From contig OX457058.1 in NCBI GenBank assembly GCA_949752795.1, positions 169,510,223-169,574,222 of the forward strand: DNA of 64,000 bases, given 5' to 3'. The translations under genes were made by a program, and so were the position numbers. This DNA comes from Hyperoodon ampullatus (taxonomy: Eukaryota; Chordata; Mammalia; Artiodactyla; Ziphiidae). Numbering within the stretch: position 1 is the stretch's first letter; each line of letters opens with the position of its first letter. This document shows positions 11,301 through 26,300 of this stretch, in pieces. The notes under the pieces are model-generated. The model searched no databases. It had not been told where the DNA came from and was given only the letters and a program-made list of their open reading frames with translations.

Positions 11301-14300
11301 TCACATTTTCTCTAGCAACTTCCTCCTATATCAGATCCCACGATACCTGACAGAGCTCTCTATATGAGCAGTTATATTATACTGAAGTCTCCCCAGTGAG
11401 CCTGTGAGCTTTATGAAGTCTAGTACTGTGTCTCATTTACTTTTGTATTCCTGGCTACATTCCCAGGCTGCATTATATGCAATAGTGCAATAATTTGTAT
11501 TGCAATGGCTTGTAGCTACTAGTTAATATACCAAGAAGCCACATCCCCTGTAACTTTTTACCTTGACTGTGCTTGCATAGACTCATGGTTTATGCTGGAA
11601 AATTGCATAGAGATCATTTGGTCTAGTCTGCTCATTTACAGATAAGGAAACAGGCTCAGAGAGATGAAGTGTCTTGGCCAAGGTCACAGAGCTGGTTACT
11701 GGAAGATTTGAGACTTGAATCTAGGTCCTTTGATTTCAAGCTTTTTTATTTGTCTGTTGTACCATATTGCCCCATTACCATGCTGCTTTGCTAGATAAAA
11801 GAGCAAGTTTCTATATAGGTCTGAATTCAGGTTTCTTCTTTTGACCAATAAGGATGTATATCAACCAGAGACATATTCCTATCCCTATCCCTGTTCATTC
11901 ATTATTAGTGTTTTAAGGCAACAACATTTATACAAAGCAAACAATACTGAATCAACAGTACTATTTCAAAGAGTGTCTCTAAGATTTTCTGTATGGAAAG
12001 CACTACATGGTTTCGCGGGTAATACAAATAACAAACATAATTCCTATCCTCAGAGGCAGCTATCATGTGATGAATTCATTTTTGTATCCATAAGGAAAAA
12101 GGACCTCAAAAATGCACATATTCTTTGATTTAGTCATTCTTTTTCTGGGAATCTATTTTAAGAAAGAAAATGCAAAGTTCATGCAAAAACATTTATTGAG
12201 ATGTTATATATAATAAAATCTGACTTTTGTGGCCATTAAAATGGATCTTTATGAAGAATTAAATAGCATTGGAAATTTCGTACGTTATTATCTTAACAAA
12301 ATGTAGTATTAAATATACGTGTAAGATTTCAACTGAGTAAACTGGTGTGTGATGAAGAGAAATATATCAAAATGTTATCACTGGGTGACGGGAAAATGGA
12401 TGACTTTTATTTCCTTATCTGTACTTTTCTACAGATCCTGCATTTGCACACTGAGCATGTATTACTTTCATAATCCAGATAGTTAGGACCATAGAGGTTG
12501 AGAACTAGTGGAAATCACAGCATTGAAGTCTTTTGGAGCTCAATTAAAATCCTGTCTTCCCTACAGAGCAATTGTCCCTTTGGAAAATTGCCCTGGAATT
12601 TGAGTTTGAATTCCATTCAATGGCTGTATGGCCTTAGGCAAGTTACTTGCCTGCTTAACTGCCTCAGCTGAAGAATGGGGATAGTAAAGCTTCAGAGAGT
12701 TATGGTGCAGTTCATAACTAACAGTGATGCAAGGCTTACTGTTGCCAAGTGCTTTTTTTTTTTTTTTTAATTTTTTTTTTTTTTTTTTTTTGCTGTATGT
12801 GGGCCTCGCGCTGTTGTGGCCTCTCCCGTTGCGGAGCGCAGGCTCAACGGCCATGGCTCCCGGCCGCTCCGCGGCATGTGGGATCTTCCCGGACCGGGGC
12901 ACGAACCCGTGTCCCCTGCATCGGCAGGCAGGCTCTCAACCACTGCGCCACCAGGGAAGCCCTGTTGCCAAGTGCTTTACATACATTATCTTCTTTAATT
13001 CTCACAACACTATTGAGATGGAGGTCATTATTATCCTCATTTTACAGGGAAGAGAATTAAGTCCAGAGAGGTTAAATCACTTATTCAAGGTCACAGAGAG
13101 CAAAACTTTGCAAACACTGGTGTGAAATTCTAGAGCTTGTGTCATTAATTATTATAATATACTGTCTCCCCAGGATTGTTATAAGAAATTTAAATGAGAT
13201 AAACGATACAGAAGCATGTAACTCTGCCTGATACTTAGTAGGTGCCCAATAAATGTCTCTAAATGACTTAAGAAAGCATAAGGATCTAAAACTGACCCTT
13301 TAGGGGTGGGATTCAGATGGGGAAACCAAAACTGACAGCCTTCCTGGTAAACACTGGCAGGAAGCTGGGTCCTGATGTGTTTCATCTAAGCTAATAGTGC
13401 TTTGGTACTTACGTGCAAGGGTGGTTTGTGCTACTTAACTGAGATGACAGGCTTCTAGAGGAGCTGGGTCTGATGAACTCACACATGCCTAAAGATTCAG
13501 AGAAATAGAGTGGGAGATCCTAAAGCAAACCTCACAGAGTCTTGATTGCTGGGGGTGGGTATGAGGATAAGATTGGAGTTACATAGGTTCATAAATGATG
13601 CCACATGGAAAAAATGGATTTTTTTAGCAATAAAATGATTAAGTCATGCTCTTTGAGCCATTGATTGAAGATTCAGTTCTGTTCTTGTTAGACAAACAGG
13701 GTTGCTACAGTAGCCACCTGGCAACAGATTTGAAATTAAGAAAGAGTGATCCCATTAGTTAAGGTATCATTAGACTTTAATACTTTTTTTTTAATGAAAG
13801 AATCAGCAATTGACTTTGGTTTTATTTTGGCCCCAATCTCATTGCAGAGTTTGTTGGAACCATTTTCAAAACTGCTCAGCTTTGTAATTCAGAATGCCAT
13901 CTTCACTTTGGCCTACCTGGTGGAGGTGTGTGGCTTATGTTACCGAGCTTTCACTAAGGTAAGGTTGCATGTGTGTTTATGTGTCCCTGGGAAACAAAAA
14001 ACTGACAGAAACATATTCTTTCTAATCAGTATCAAATCCCTCTTAGGTTAATTGCCTCAGTATAGTTAAAAGTGAGTAATTCTACTGAGGTCTAATAAAA
14101 ATCATTAGAAGGAAACACTTTGCACACACAAATATATAAACTATACGTTATATATGCAAATTTGGAGAACTGAGGGTCATATGGCTTAGAGGAGAAGAGG
14201 TATTTTGAATGAAATGAGATAATGGTCTAAATGACCTCTAATGTCCTTTTCAAGTTCACCATCCTATGATTAGTGGGCAAGCCATCAGTACATATCAATT

Positions 14301-17300
14301 TTATACCCGAAGTAGAAAAATATCAGCTTGTCATTTGTAAAAGCCTGTGGAGAGCTCCTTAATTCTCATCATTTGTCTGTCTCCCCAGTTCTGGGTTCTT
14401 GGCCTCTGAGACTGTAATCTCATCTTTTGTCATCTTGCTTTGATAATGGTTTCTCTATTGCATTATCTTTAGTATCCCCTGCCCCACTACTGAGGAAGTG
14501 GAAAAGTACTGCTTGCCCAGTGCATATAGCAGCCTTGTTGGTGCTGATAGACACTATCCTAATGGAAAAGCAGAAGGCAGGACAAATTGAGAGCGTTTCT
14601 GTCCTTAAGAACAATGTGCAAATGTTACTTTTCCAATTTCCAAATTTTCCAAGTTTATTTTCAATAGGGTTTCTGTTTCTGTTGTTCCCTCTTAAACATT
14701 CAGAATACTCCTTTATTCACGTTGTCCACTTCTACAAGCCCTTAATTTCTCCTAAAAATCTAATTTTTATCAAGGTTTTCATTCTATTTAAAACACCCTT
14801 GTCTCCTTTCTTACCATCTTGTGTCCATTCCACCATGTTAAGTGTTTCATGATAACCTTCCCTTTAATCTTTATGATTATAAACTGTTTATTACTCTGCC
14901 TGGAACAATATGTTTTCTAACTACGAAAATAATCAGTAGTTTTTTCTTCTTTCAAATCCTTCCTGAAAAATAACTTTTTTCTTTTTTTCACTTAAAAAAA
15001 AAGACAAAACAGCAAATACAATGAAAAGATATTCTATTTTTAGAAGTCATTTTATTTCTTAATTTTCTTTATGTTTGATGTGTTTAAATTATATATTTTA
15101 TAGAGGAGGAATCATAATGAGTTTGTACTTTCTGTGCTGTGTACTATAAGTATTGATGACCGTGGACCTTCCACTATTTTGAATTCAAGATATTTTTGGT
15201 CTTAAATATTCATTATGCATTATATCCCCTCATAATCTATCATAACTTTAGTGGCCTCTCTTCCTGTTGTCATCTACCCTTCTTCATTCATTTTTAGTTT
15301 TTTAAGGAACCTCCATACTGTTTTCCATAGTGGTTGTATCAATTTATATTCCCACCAACAGTGCAAGAGGGTTCCCTTTTCACCACACCCTTTCCAGCAT
15401 TTATTGTTTCTAGATTTTTTTGATAATGGCCATTCTGACTGGTGTGAGGTGATACCTCACTGTAGTTTTGATTTGCATTTCTCTAATAATTAGTGATGTT
15501 GAGCATCTCTTCATATGCCCAAGAAAAGACATGGAAAGGTAACAGCTTTGGAGACTATTTGGCAATCGGGCAGTCTTGATAACTTGAAAACTGTCCCACT
15601 TAAAATGCTAGAAGTGATGGATGAAATGTAATAAACATGATTTTAAATATATAGGTTGATATACAATATTATATAAGTTCCAGATGTACAATATAGTGAG
15701 TCACAATTTTTAAAGGTTATACTCCATTTATAGTTATTATAAAAATTGGCTATATTCCCTGTGTTGTACAATATATCCTTGTAGCTTATTTTATACCCAA
15801 TAGTTTGTACCTCTTAGTCCCCTACCCCTTTCCCTTTCTCCACTGGTAACCACTAGTTGGTTCTCTATGTCTGAGAGTCGGTTTCTTTTTTGTTATATTC
15901 CTTAGTGACTTGAGTTTTAAAGCCCATACAGAGAAAGGAAATGAAGTCTTGGGACTATTTCAGGCTGGGAGTTGGAGCTGAGTTGTCCCCAGGAGAAAGC
16001 CAGAACCCTTGAAAGGCTATATGTTGGAGAAAAGTTTGATTTGGAAAGGATATATTCTTATATGGAGGTGACAAACAATGGGCTCTGTCTGAGCCTGGGA
16101 ACTGAAAGATTTGTAGTTTCCCTTGAGAATTACTAACATGAGCCTATCTTTGAACATGTTTAGATTTTGAATTTGTAATACCTGCATGCTCTGTGAACCC
16201 CCAAAAGTCAAATAAATTGGTGCTGGGCAAGTAATTGCATTGGAGTGTCTGGCAGAAGCAAGCTCAGAATCAATCCTCAAACCTCTCTGGAGGGATATGC
16301 CTTCAACCTAGGCCCAACAAGATTCCCATAATTAAAATCTGGATGAACATGAGATCATGATCTAAAATTACAAAACATGTGAAGAAATAATCCACCATGA
16401 GCTACTTTAGCATAGTCAACAAAAATCAAGATTATTCCCCCTAAGAACTTCCAATATTAGAACAATGTGATAGAGACTATAAAAGCATACTCTAAATGAT
16501 AAGCATTAAAAGATGAATTAAAAACTTGAGAAAAGATCTAGTCACTTAAAAAAAAAAACAGACAGATTTGAACAAAGTAGAAATTCTAGAAATGAAATAG
16601 TCATTGATGTAAAAAAAACTCAGTGGACAGGTTAGAGAGCAAATTAGACATAGCCAAAGAGGGATTTAGTGAAATGAAAATAGATCTGAAGAAATTATAT
16701 AGCATGCAGCAAAGGGAGATAAAGAGATGAAGAATATGAAGAGAAGATTTAGCCAGTAAATTTAAAATCTTGGGAAATAGGGACAATTTTCTAGAAAAAA
16801 TGTAATATGTAACAATCAGAAAAAAGATGGCTAGACTTAAATGATGAAAAAATGGAATCAGTAGTTAAAAACCATTCCAACTTTTTTTTTAACATCTTTA
16901 TTGGAGTATAATTGCTTTACAATGGTATGTTAGTTTCTGCTTTATAACAAAGTGAATCAGTTATACATATACATATGTTCCCATATCTCTTCCCTCTTGT
17001 GTCTCCCTCCCTCCCACGCTCCCTATTCCACCCCTCTAGGTGGTCACAAAGCACCGAGCTGATCTCCCTGTGCTATGCGGCTGCTTCCCACTAGCTATCT
17101 ATTTTATGTTTAAAAACCATTCCAATTTTAAAGACAACTTTAGTTAAACATTTAAGGAGCAGATTGAGCTGTACTTCATGCAAACTAAAACAGAGAATAG
17201 AAAAAAAGGGAACAATTTGCAACATATCTTATGAGGCCAATAGAATTTTGATACCAACCAGACAAGGGCAATAGGGGAAAGGAAAATTATAGGCCAGTTA

Positions 17301-20300
17301 TACTTCAAAGATGCAAAAATTCTGAATGAATAATCCCAAGTTAATGCATTAAAAATAAAGCCTCACGCTCAGCCATAAAAAAGAATGAAATTCTGCCATT
17401 TGCAGCAACATGGATGGACTTGGAGGGCATTATGCTAAGTGAAGTATATCAGACAAACAAAGACAAATACTGTATGATATCACTTATATGTGGAATCTAA
17501 AAACACGACAAACTAGTGAATATAACAAAAAAGAAGCAGACTCACAGATACAGAGAACAAACTAGTGGTTACCAGTGGGGAGAGGGAAGTGGGAAGGGAC
17601 AATATAAGGGTAGGGGATTAAGAGGTACAAACTATTATGTATAAAATATAAGGATATATTGTACAACATGGGGAATATAGGAAATATTTTATAAAAACTA
17701 TAAATGGAGTGTAACCTTTAAAAATTGTGAATAAATATATTGTTCCCCTGGAACTTATATAGTATTGTACGCCAACTACACTTCAATTTAAAAAATTAAA
17801 AAAAAACTAAAGCCTCATGACCTAGTGAGGATTTTCTTGTAATATAAAATTGGTTTAAATATTAGAATATCTATTTATGTTACCATGTTGTCAGATTAAA
17901 GGAGGAAAAGCTTTTATCATTATCTCAAGAGATACAAAAGTAGCCTTCTATATAATTCAACATCCATTTATGATAAATCTTGTCAAACTAAGAGTAAAAG
18001 GGATAACTTGATAAAGGATGTCTACCAGAAATCTCTAGGAAACATTATACTTACAGCGAAATGCCAACAGTAGTCCCTTTAAAATCAGAAGTAAGACAAG
18101 AATGGCCATTATCACTGCTTCTATTTCCTATGGTTCTGGAGGTCCTGCTCAGTTGAGTAAGACAGGAAGAATAAATCAAAGTATAAGGATTAGAAAGGAA
18201 AAAGACTCTTCCTTTTCACAGATGATGTGATTACAAATGAACTGAAGAGAATCTATCTGTAGACACCTTTTTATAACTTTTATGAGAGTTCAGCAAGGAT
18301 GCTGATACAAATGAATACCCAGAAATCATCTACCTTTAATTATTCAGCTACAAATGATTATAAAATATACTTCAAAAATAGCATTTATTGTGGCAACAAA
18401 AAATGAATCTAACAAAAATATGCAAGAATCTTATGGAGATAACCAGAAAATTTTATTAAACAACGTTAAATAAATGGAGACAGATCTCATGTTCGTGAAT
18501 GAGGACCCAGCATAATAAAGATAGCTAATTCTCACAAAATAACCTATACATTTAGTATAATTCCAATAAATATCCTAGGCTTTCTCTCCTGATACTGATG
18601 GACTAGATAATTTGAATGTATCCTCCCACTGGATTTGAAAAGTTTCTTAAAAAAGTGAACAAACTATTCTCTGAAAACTTTAAAAAATCATCAAAATGCT
18701 AACCAGATATAGAGTTACCAGGCTAAGATCTGAGAGAACACAGAAATGCAGAGATGTGAGCCTACCACTGAAGACCTTTTTGTGCTCTGGGGGTGTTTGC
18801 CTATCTGAAAGATGTGACAATTCTGGAAGATCCAGGAGGCTAGGGGGAAAGAAGTCAGAATCCAGGACCTCCCAAGAGTGGAGACTCTCTGATCCTGCAC
18901 CTCCTGCACCTTTTGGCTAGGACCACTAAGTAAAGATAACCCAGAAGTAAAGTTGTCCTCACATGGACACAGATCCCTGTCCAGACCTTTGGTGGCCCAA
19001 GATACGTTATTACAAGGTTTGTATGTGTATTAAGGCAACCCTGGATCACTAGTGCCTCCAGTACCTGGTAAAAAATGAACAGAAAGCTCTTTGGAGGAAG
19101 ATAACATTTCAGGCCTCAAATTATTTCTAAAAATATTTTTAAAATAAAGGATGCAACGTGCAAAGATAACCAGACATATGAGGAGGCAAGACACCACAAG
19201 TGAGAATGCGTAGAAAGAAAAGACAGTGGATACAGACCTACAGGGTCTCCAATCAGTTGGTTATGATCAAGAAAGGACACACAGGGGACTTTTAAGGTGC
19301 TTGTGATGTGTACCCGACTTGGGTGCTGATTACATGAGTGTTCAATCTATGCTAATCTGTTTATCTGTTCACTTACATTTTATGTACTTTTCTGCATGTG
19401 TGCTATATTTGACAATAAATAAAGCTTACAAAATTGAAAATATTCTAGCATTGCATTAACAAGAACAGATCAATGAATTTCAGTATGTTCATACAATAAA
19501 ACATCATTAAGCTGTTTAGTTGAAAGAATGAGAACTATATGTATCAACAGGGACTCACTTCAAAAATATAATGGAGTACAAAGTGATAAGTTGAAGAAAG
19601 ATATGCATTGTATGATATCATTATAGAAAGTTAAAAACAAGCAAAAATAATAGTAAGCCTTATAATGGAGGTATACATATGTAGTAAAAGTGTAGTACAT
19701 GAAATAATAAGCACCAGATTCAAAATAGTGGCTATTTCAAGGAAGGGAGAAAGAAAAGAGAGCCCTGTATAGGTAGCTTCAACTATTTCTGTGATGTTTG
19801 ATTTTTGATAAAAAGTATTAAATCAAATAAAGCAAAATGCTATGATTTAACAAAGATGGGTAATAGGTAGATGATACATTCCATCTCTCTATTTTTCTGT
19901 ATGCTTGAAATAGTCCACTTAAAAAGTAAGTTCCTTTTGAGAGGATATGAGAGCCTTTCAACAGTGTTACATGTTTTTCTCTAAATCATTTTCTATCGAA
20001 AAAAGTCCTTTTAGATTTGTTTAGTTTCTGCAGTTCTTGGAACCTCTCCCTGTGAATAAGAACCAAATCTCGTGGTTTCAGTCTTTAAGAGGTAGCCTAT
20101 CTTTTTCTTACCCGTTAAATTATGTGTTCTCAGGGCTTCACTAAACTCATTACAAGCACAAAAATGCCCTTTTTCTTTTTTCTTGGGTTTGTTTCTTAAG
20201 GACAGTTCATTATGCATTTTAAAATACTGTTTCTTATTTCTGATCTGTGAATCTTTTGGAAGCTCTTTAGACATAGATCTATTCTAATTGAAGTTTTAGA

Positions 20301-23300
20301 AATTCGCTTACCTTCTTCTCTCTTGTTTTGTTTAGGAGAGGGATAAATTCTATTTGTCTCGTAGTGTTGTTCTAGAACTCCTGCAGGCGCTGAAGCTCAA
20401 ATCTCCTTTACCGGATACAAACCTCCTTCTGCTTGTCCAGGTAGGCTTATGCCTCATTTCACTTTTCATGAAATTCACTTATGTTTGGAAAATTTAAGGA
20501 AGGTGTGGGACATATGCATAAATTAAATGTCTGTCCAGAGATAAGAAATAATATATCTTACGTGAGCCATGATCTGTCTATCACTATGCACTTGGCACTT
20601 CCACTGGCTAAAAAAGACCAGAAAAGGAGTATTTATTTTGTTCCTACTGTGGAACTAGTTCTGTGAAAGACAAAAAAGAAGAATGAAACGATAATGTGTC
20701 CGCGAGGAGTTTATGATTCAGTAGGTTGGAGGGGCAACCCATTAATGGCTACCAGAGCTGAGGCAGGACTAACGAAGCCAAAAGTGAGCGACCTGGAGGC
20801 TGAGGTCTGATCGCGGAGTCTCAGGAGTATGGATGGGTCGCCAAATCTCTGTGAAGCAGAAGTGAAAGTGGGGGTGGGCCCAGCCAGCTATGGTCAAAAG
20901 GCAGGTCGGACTGAGTCCAACCAGGGTGGGATGTGGGTGTGAAAGAACCAGCACCACAGGAGCCCTAAGGCAGGGGGCAGGGCTTGAACACATACCAGAC
21001 AGGCTTTAGAGAACTTGCAGAGATTAATGCTTTTGGTTGTAGGGCTGCTTACGAGAGGCTCTAGCTCTCCATCCCTGGCATCCTAAGCTCAGCATCTTAG
21101 GCAAGTGTGCAGGTTTTGATCACACAAGACAGGCTGCGATTAGTGCCATGAGTGAGAAAGAGATGTAGATAAAGTCCTAGGGGGGAGTTAAGAGCAGGAG
21201 GCATCTTACCTCATAGGGTGTGAAATCAGGGAAGACGTCATGAAGGAAGTGGCATTTGAACTGGGTCACAAAGGACTGGTGGGTGCAGGCCAAACTCTGC
21301 CTGGGGTTGGAGTTCAGCACCAGAGGCTGACCGTCTTCAAGCAATAAAGGGAGGCTTCAGCAGAAAGATGGAATAAATTTAGGAATAACCACATGAGGAT
21401 GGGTTTAGAAAAAGGCTGGCCATGCCAGGGGTGTCAGCAAGGGATCAGGTAAACTGGGATCCTGCCTCTTACCCCAAAGGTTGAGCCTGGCTTTAAAGAC
21501 TTGGTCATGAGCTGCAGCTGGGATCAGGGTATCATTCAGACTGCCTTTGTGCAAAGTACCCAGGAAGTGTGTCACAGCTGTTTCAGTTCTCCTTGCGGAG
21601 CGTTATGGCCAGTCCCAGAGTCTGGGCCTACAAGGTTGAGCTTAAATGAATGAAGGAAAATGGAGCTTGATATCAAGGAACTAGACAGGTTTCCCTGAAT
21701 CTTAGGTACCTTGGGTGTCATTTGGAGAGATGAGGGAGAAGGGGAAATTAACGGAGCACCTATTAAGTGCCAGGCAGCATGCTGGGGTTTTATATATCCC
21801 CCTCACTGCTTCAACCGTGAGAGGAATTGGTCCTGTATCGCAGATGAGGAGACTGTGGCTCGGGGGGGGGTTCAGTGACTAGCCCAAGATCACACAGCTG
21901 GCATAAGTAGTGTAAGCACCTGACCACAGGGTCTAATCAGTATAGAGCACAGCCTATAGTCAGGCCCCGCACATCACTTGCCCGGATTATCGTTAATAGC
22001 TCTTAGCGTTTTGCACCATTCATTTCTCTCCACGTCAATCCAGTCTTATAGCCTATGGCTGCCTAGAGGAATTTTGCTAAAACTCTGCTTTTTATCATAT
22101 CACCCTGTGCATCGAAAACCTCCAGTGACCTTGTGGTACCCGAATTGTCAAGGTCTTCCATCATCTGGCCATACTTGACTATTCAGCATTATTTCCCACT
22201 ACAAATATTTACTGACCACCTATCTTCGGCTAGGTTCTGGGGATATAGAGATATAAAGGCATAGGCCCTACCCTTATAATGTGCTAACCAGTATACTGAC
22301 AGTCTGTACAGTATATAAACTACTGTAGAGGAGGGAGTGGCCAGCTCAGCCTGGGAAATGGAGGAAAGCTCATTAACCGTTAGGAGCCCTGACCTGGCCC
22401 AGGTGCTGGGGAAACAGAGATGAATAAGTCATGGCCCCTTCCTCCCAGGAGTTTCCTGTCTGATAGGAGTAGCTGACATCGAAACAAAAATTCCCAATGC
22501 AGTGTAATCGGTACGGTAGCAGAGGTGTGTACTGAGTAGGGAAGTGGTGTAGAAAAGGGATTGTATGTTTCTGAAGGGTGTGCACAAGTTTGGGGTTTAC
22601 CTGGGAGAAGAGGAGGAATACCCTTGTCATTAACCATTTAATATCCACTAACTGGTCCCCTTCCTCCCCCACCTTATACCCAAGTAATCCTTGGGAACAG
22701 AACGGAGTTTTTCTCAAAGGCTTGAGATTTAATAAAGAGTTGGTATACTTTCAGTGAAGAATGGTCTTAAGTCATGTTTAAAGAGCTGTCCCAGGCACAA
22801 TGATGCTTTCTGAGAGGAGTGACTGCTGGAAAGTGATGGCAGTGGATGTTGGGCATGATATAGTCGGAGTGAAATGGTTCCCATGGTACCAAGATGCTGG
22901 ACAGCCCAAGAGGGAGACAGAAGCAAAGCGTAGCCAGGAAATGTCTGTGTTCCTAAGAAGAGACAGATTGAATCTCTTCCAGGGGATTGCCATCGGCCAG
23001 TCCTACCTCTTGACACATCAGCAGCAACACCACCTTTGAGTACAAGTAACTTTGATGCAACTGACCGTAAAAGTTAATAAGATCAGCCCTGGTTTGGAGG
23101 AGAGGGCAGGTGAACTAGGCTTAGTGAAGTAGCCCTCGAGAGAGGTAAGGCCAGCAGGTTGACAGTGTCTGGAAGTCACTTGCTTCTGAGAGCGTTTAGA
23201 TTGGGGACATGCCACCTCAAAGCAACCTCAGTTTCCAGGCCCTGAAGGTGCTTTCCTGCGGGCATCAGAGGCTGGTCCCTTGATTGCCCTCCATCTGGAG

Positions 23301-26300
23301 CACAGCAGGTCTGTGTGGCTGATCTTCTTGGGTTCTAGCACCCCACTTTGTGACTGCAACTGGGGGCGGGTTTTTCTCTGAAGTACATTAGCTGGCTGTA
23401 ATGAGCACTTGTCACAAGACAGTGAAAGAACACTGACAGTTTAAATTGCTCAGTGCTTAAGGAGACCATGAAAACAGTGATTATTGCATCGCAGCTAGGT
23501 GAATAAATAACAAACACAAATTAGCTTTAGGAAGAAAGAAGACAAAAAGGTAAATTCTTCTGTGTATTTTGGTTTCTCTCATGCCATTTCAAATGTATAA
23601 CATTTTCATCTTTAAAAACAAATATGTATTTGTCATTGAGTCATTAAGTTAAATTTAAGAATCAAATTGTAAAATTATTTAGATCAAAGAGATCTCTGGG
23701 GGGACATTTTGAGATCATACCCATGAGGAACAACCTAGTGCATAACATTTCGACCTTCTCCAACAAAAAATATTAAACACCATGCCATTTTGAAGTAACA
23801 TATCCTTGTTCTATAAACTCAGAACAAACCAGTAATGAAAAAATTACTGAGAGAAATAAAAGTGAGGCATACCTTAAAAAAAAACCAAAAGTAGTTCCCT
23901 TTTCCCCGCTGTGCTTCCTGGCTAAGTCGTGGAGAAAAGTCTGCCACGGGGCCACTCATGGGATGAGGGAGAAGCATCTTTTGTCTCTCTACAGAAAGCG
24001 GTGCATCATTCTGCAGGGTTTCCCCGTTCCTTTTTCTCTTGCCCTTGACAAATGTTCAAGCGGGTAGCAGAAGTGGTAGCCTGTTCTCTGGTAGTTTCTC
24101 TTAAACCAGAGAATCTAGCATGGAGTCAGAGAGAAGCTTTCCCCTTTACTGGTGGTCAGTGTCAGTTCCTGGTACCTGGAAGACCAGATTCACAATATGA
24201 ACAGACAATGTGTCTAGGGCAGACAGCGACTTCTTTCTTGGATATCATGACCGTCATCTCAGGACACTGGACGCGGCTCTGTTTAACAGCAAATGCAACT
24301 TGGAAAAAGAAAAGAAAGTAACAACTGGAAGGAAAAAGTCCCCTGGTGGGAAGGGTGAGCGGGAGGGATAGATTGGGAGTTTGGGACTGACATGTACACA
24401 CTGCTGTATTTAAAATGGATAACCAACAAGGACCTACTGTGTAGCACAGGGAACTCTACTCAATATTATGTAACAAACTAAATGGGAAAAGCATTTGAAA
24501 AAGAATAGCTACATGTATATGTATAACTGAACCACTTTGCTGTACACCTGAAACTAACACAACATTGTTAGTCAACTACACTCCAGTATAAAATTTTATA
24601 AAAGATAAATTTTTTAAAGCTTAGAAGTAAAAAAACCCAAAAGTCCCCTGGTGATCCATCCTGAGTGACACTAGCCCCATTAGCGAGAAGAGAGTCAGTT
24701 GCTCAGACCTTGCATTTACCATTCGTTCTTTCACCCCACAGGGAACCCCTAGGATATTCCCTCTACTATTGTACTTCTCTAATTAATAACTTAGTAGATA
24801 GATGAGTTCACAGATATGAGGCTGTTTGTAATTCTTGTCATGGGTAAACCATACTTTCGTTGTTTACCGAATACTCTGGCAGTAAGAGTGTTCCTTTAAA
24901 GGACAATGGAACACTTGCCCAAGGGATGCAGGGTCATTCAGGTTCTAAACATTTCAAGGCAGTGACAGGTACCAATCTGGTTTTCAGTTTCTAGAACTTC
25001 TTCCTGGAGGCCTGGCACTCTGGGGTATCTCCCAGTCTGGTATATTATGGTTGTTCAGCCATCACCCCTGTTATTTGTTTTAACTTACATATACAATCAG
25101 GTGGCCTTAAATGTTCAAGTGGATTTTTTTAAAAAAAGGAAAAAGAGGCATGGAGACAGGAAAGAATTTTCCAAATAGAAAAAATATATGTATTCTTCAG
25201 AATCTACTATTGTTGACCATCAGGGTGTAGTTCTCCTTTTATACTTTGGACAGAGGCCCTATCTTGTTTTAATCCAGATCTGTTGACATTTTTGCTTTCA
25301 CTTATAACATTTTCTCTTCTGCTGGCATGCTGTAGATATTTTACGTGTAATAAGCTATTATTATTGTTCTCAGGATGGATTAGAGTTTTCATAATAGAGT
25401 GATAACTCATTGAAAGCTACCATAAAATCTATATAGGCTCACATCCAAAAGAATTTCCTCAGCTCCTATTCTGTGTCAAGGGTAGACATTCTGCTAATTT
25501 GCATGTAACACTCCCACTGTGTGGGATACACCTGCATATTCAAGCTGTGAGAAATCATGTGGGTGAAAGGTTTTCTTTTAAAGATAGTTTAGTTGTGGGC
25601 TGGAGGACAAAGAAACGGCAGAGTTACGGCCGTTGTTTTTAATTCCCAGATACTATTGATGTGGGTTAATTAATATTTGTTGCATTAGTAATAATCTGAT
25701 CACTCTCTGGGAGGAGAGGTGGCGACCCTATTTTGAGTATCATTTTGATAATGATTTTAGTAATGACACATAATGGGTTTTGCGTTTCTCTTGTATTCAT
25801 GCGGGAGTGCCTATTTCAGTGGCATATTTCTATCTAAAAGTACCGAATTCTTCCTTCTATAGCTATCATTCTTTTTCCCTCTGATTTTGTTATATCTTTA
25901 TATTTTGAACAACTCTATAAAATAATAATGGAGGTTTTCAGGTGGCAGCTATATAAAATGAAGACAGAAAGGTTTATTAAGGCTTTAGTCATACATATTA
26001 TGTAAAATTACACTGGAGGAAAAGACATTGATAAAAAATAGTAGATGATTTTAGAGGTTTATGTACTTTTATGCCTTTTAGTACACCAGACTCTCTGAGA
26101 CACCTCCATAACTTTTAGAGTGATTTTTAAAAGAATTAATTCTGACTTCTGAAGTTATCTCTTAGCTCTCGCAGACCGGACGTTTGAATTTGGCCTCAAA
26201 TCTTAACACCACATGGCTGACAACCTGCTTACGTTATGCTACTCAATAAGGTGAAGCTCTAACCTGAGTTTGGTGAGGGAGAAAGGCTTCTGCTGAGGGA

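Larger units (their letters stand above)
16320..19435 (+). mobile_element. Old L1M, sense, carrying two younger nested L1 insertions
   Basis: Diverged L1 sequence in sense order: an ORF1-like area near 16600-16760, ORF2-like pieces at 17130-17345 (ggaaaattataggccagtt) and 17820-18300 (gtctaccagaaatctctagg), and a 3' end near 19320-19435 with aataaataaagctt. Younger L1 copies sit inside at 16881-17109 and 17366-17807. The open frames in it are short and broken. Confidence 0.7.

Noticed and set aside
12784..12961. tRNA-like gene in the SINE heads
   Set aside because: The tRNA-Glu resemblance belongs to the CHR SINE; there is no complete cloverleaf and the copies carry retroposon tails and target duplications.
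14427..14852. 141-codon frame on +
   Set aside because: No family resemblance, no splice signals in phase with neighbouring exons, and it is within a 6.4-kb intron of AT-rich sequence.
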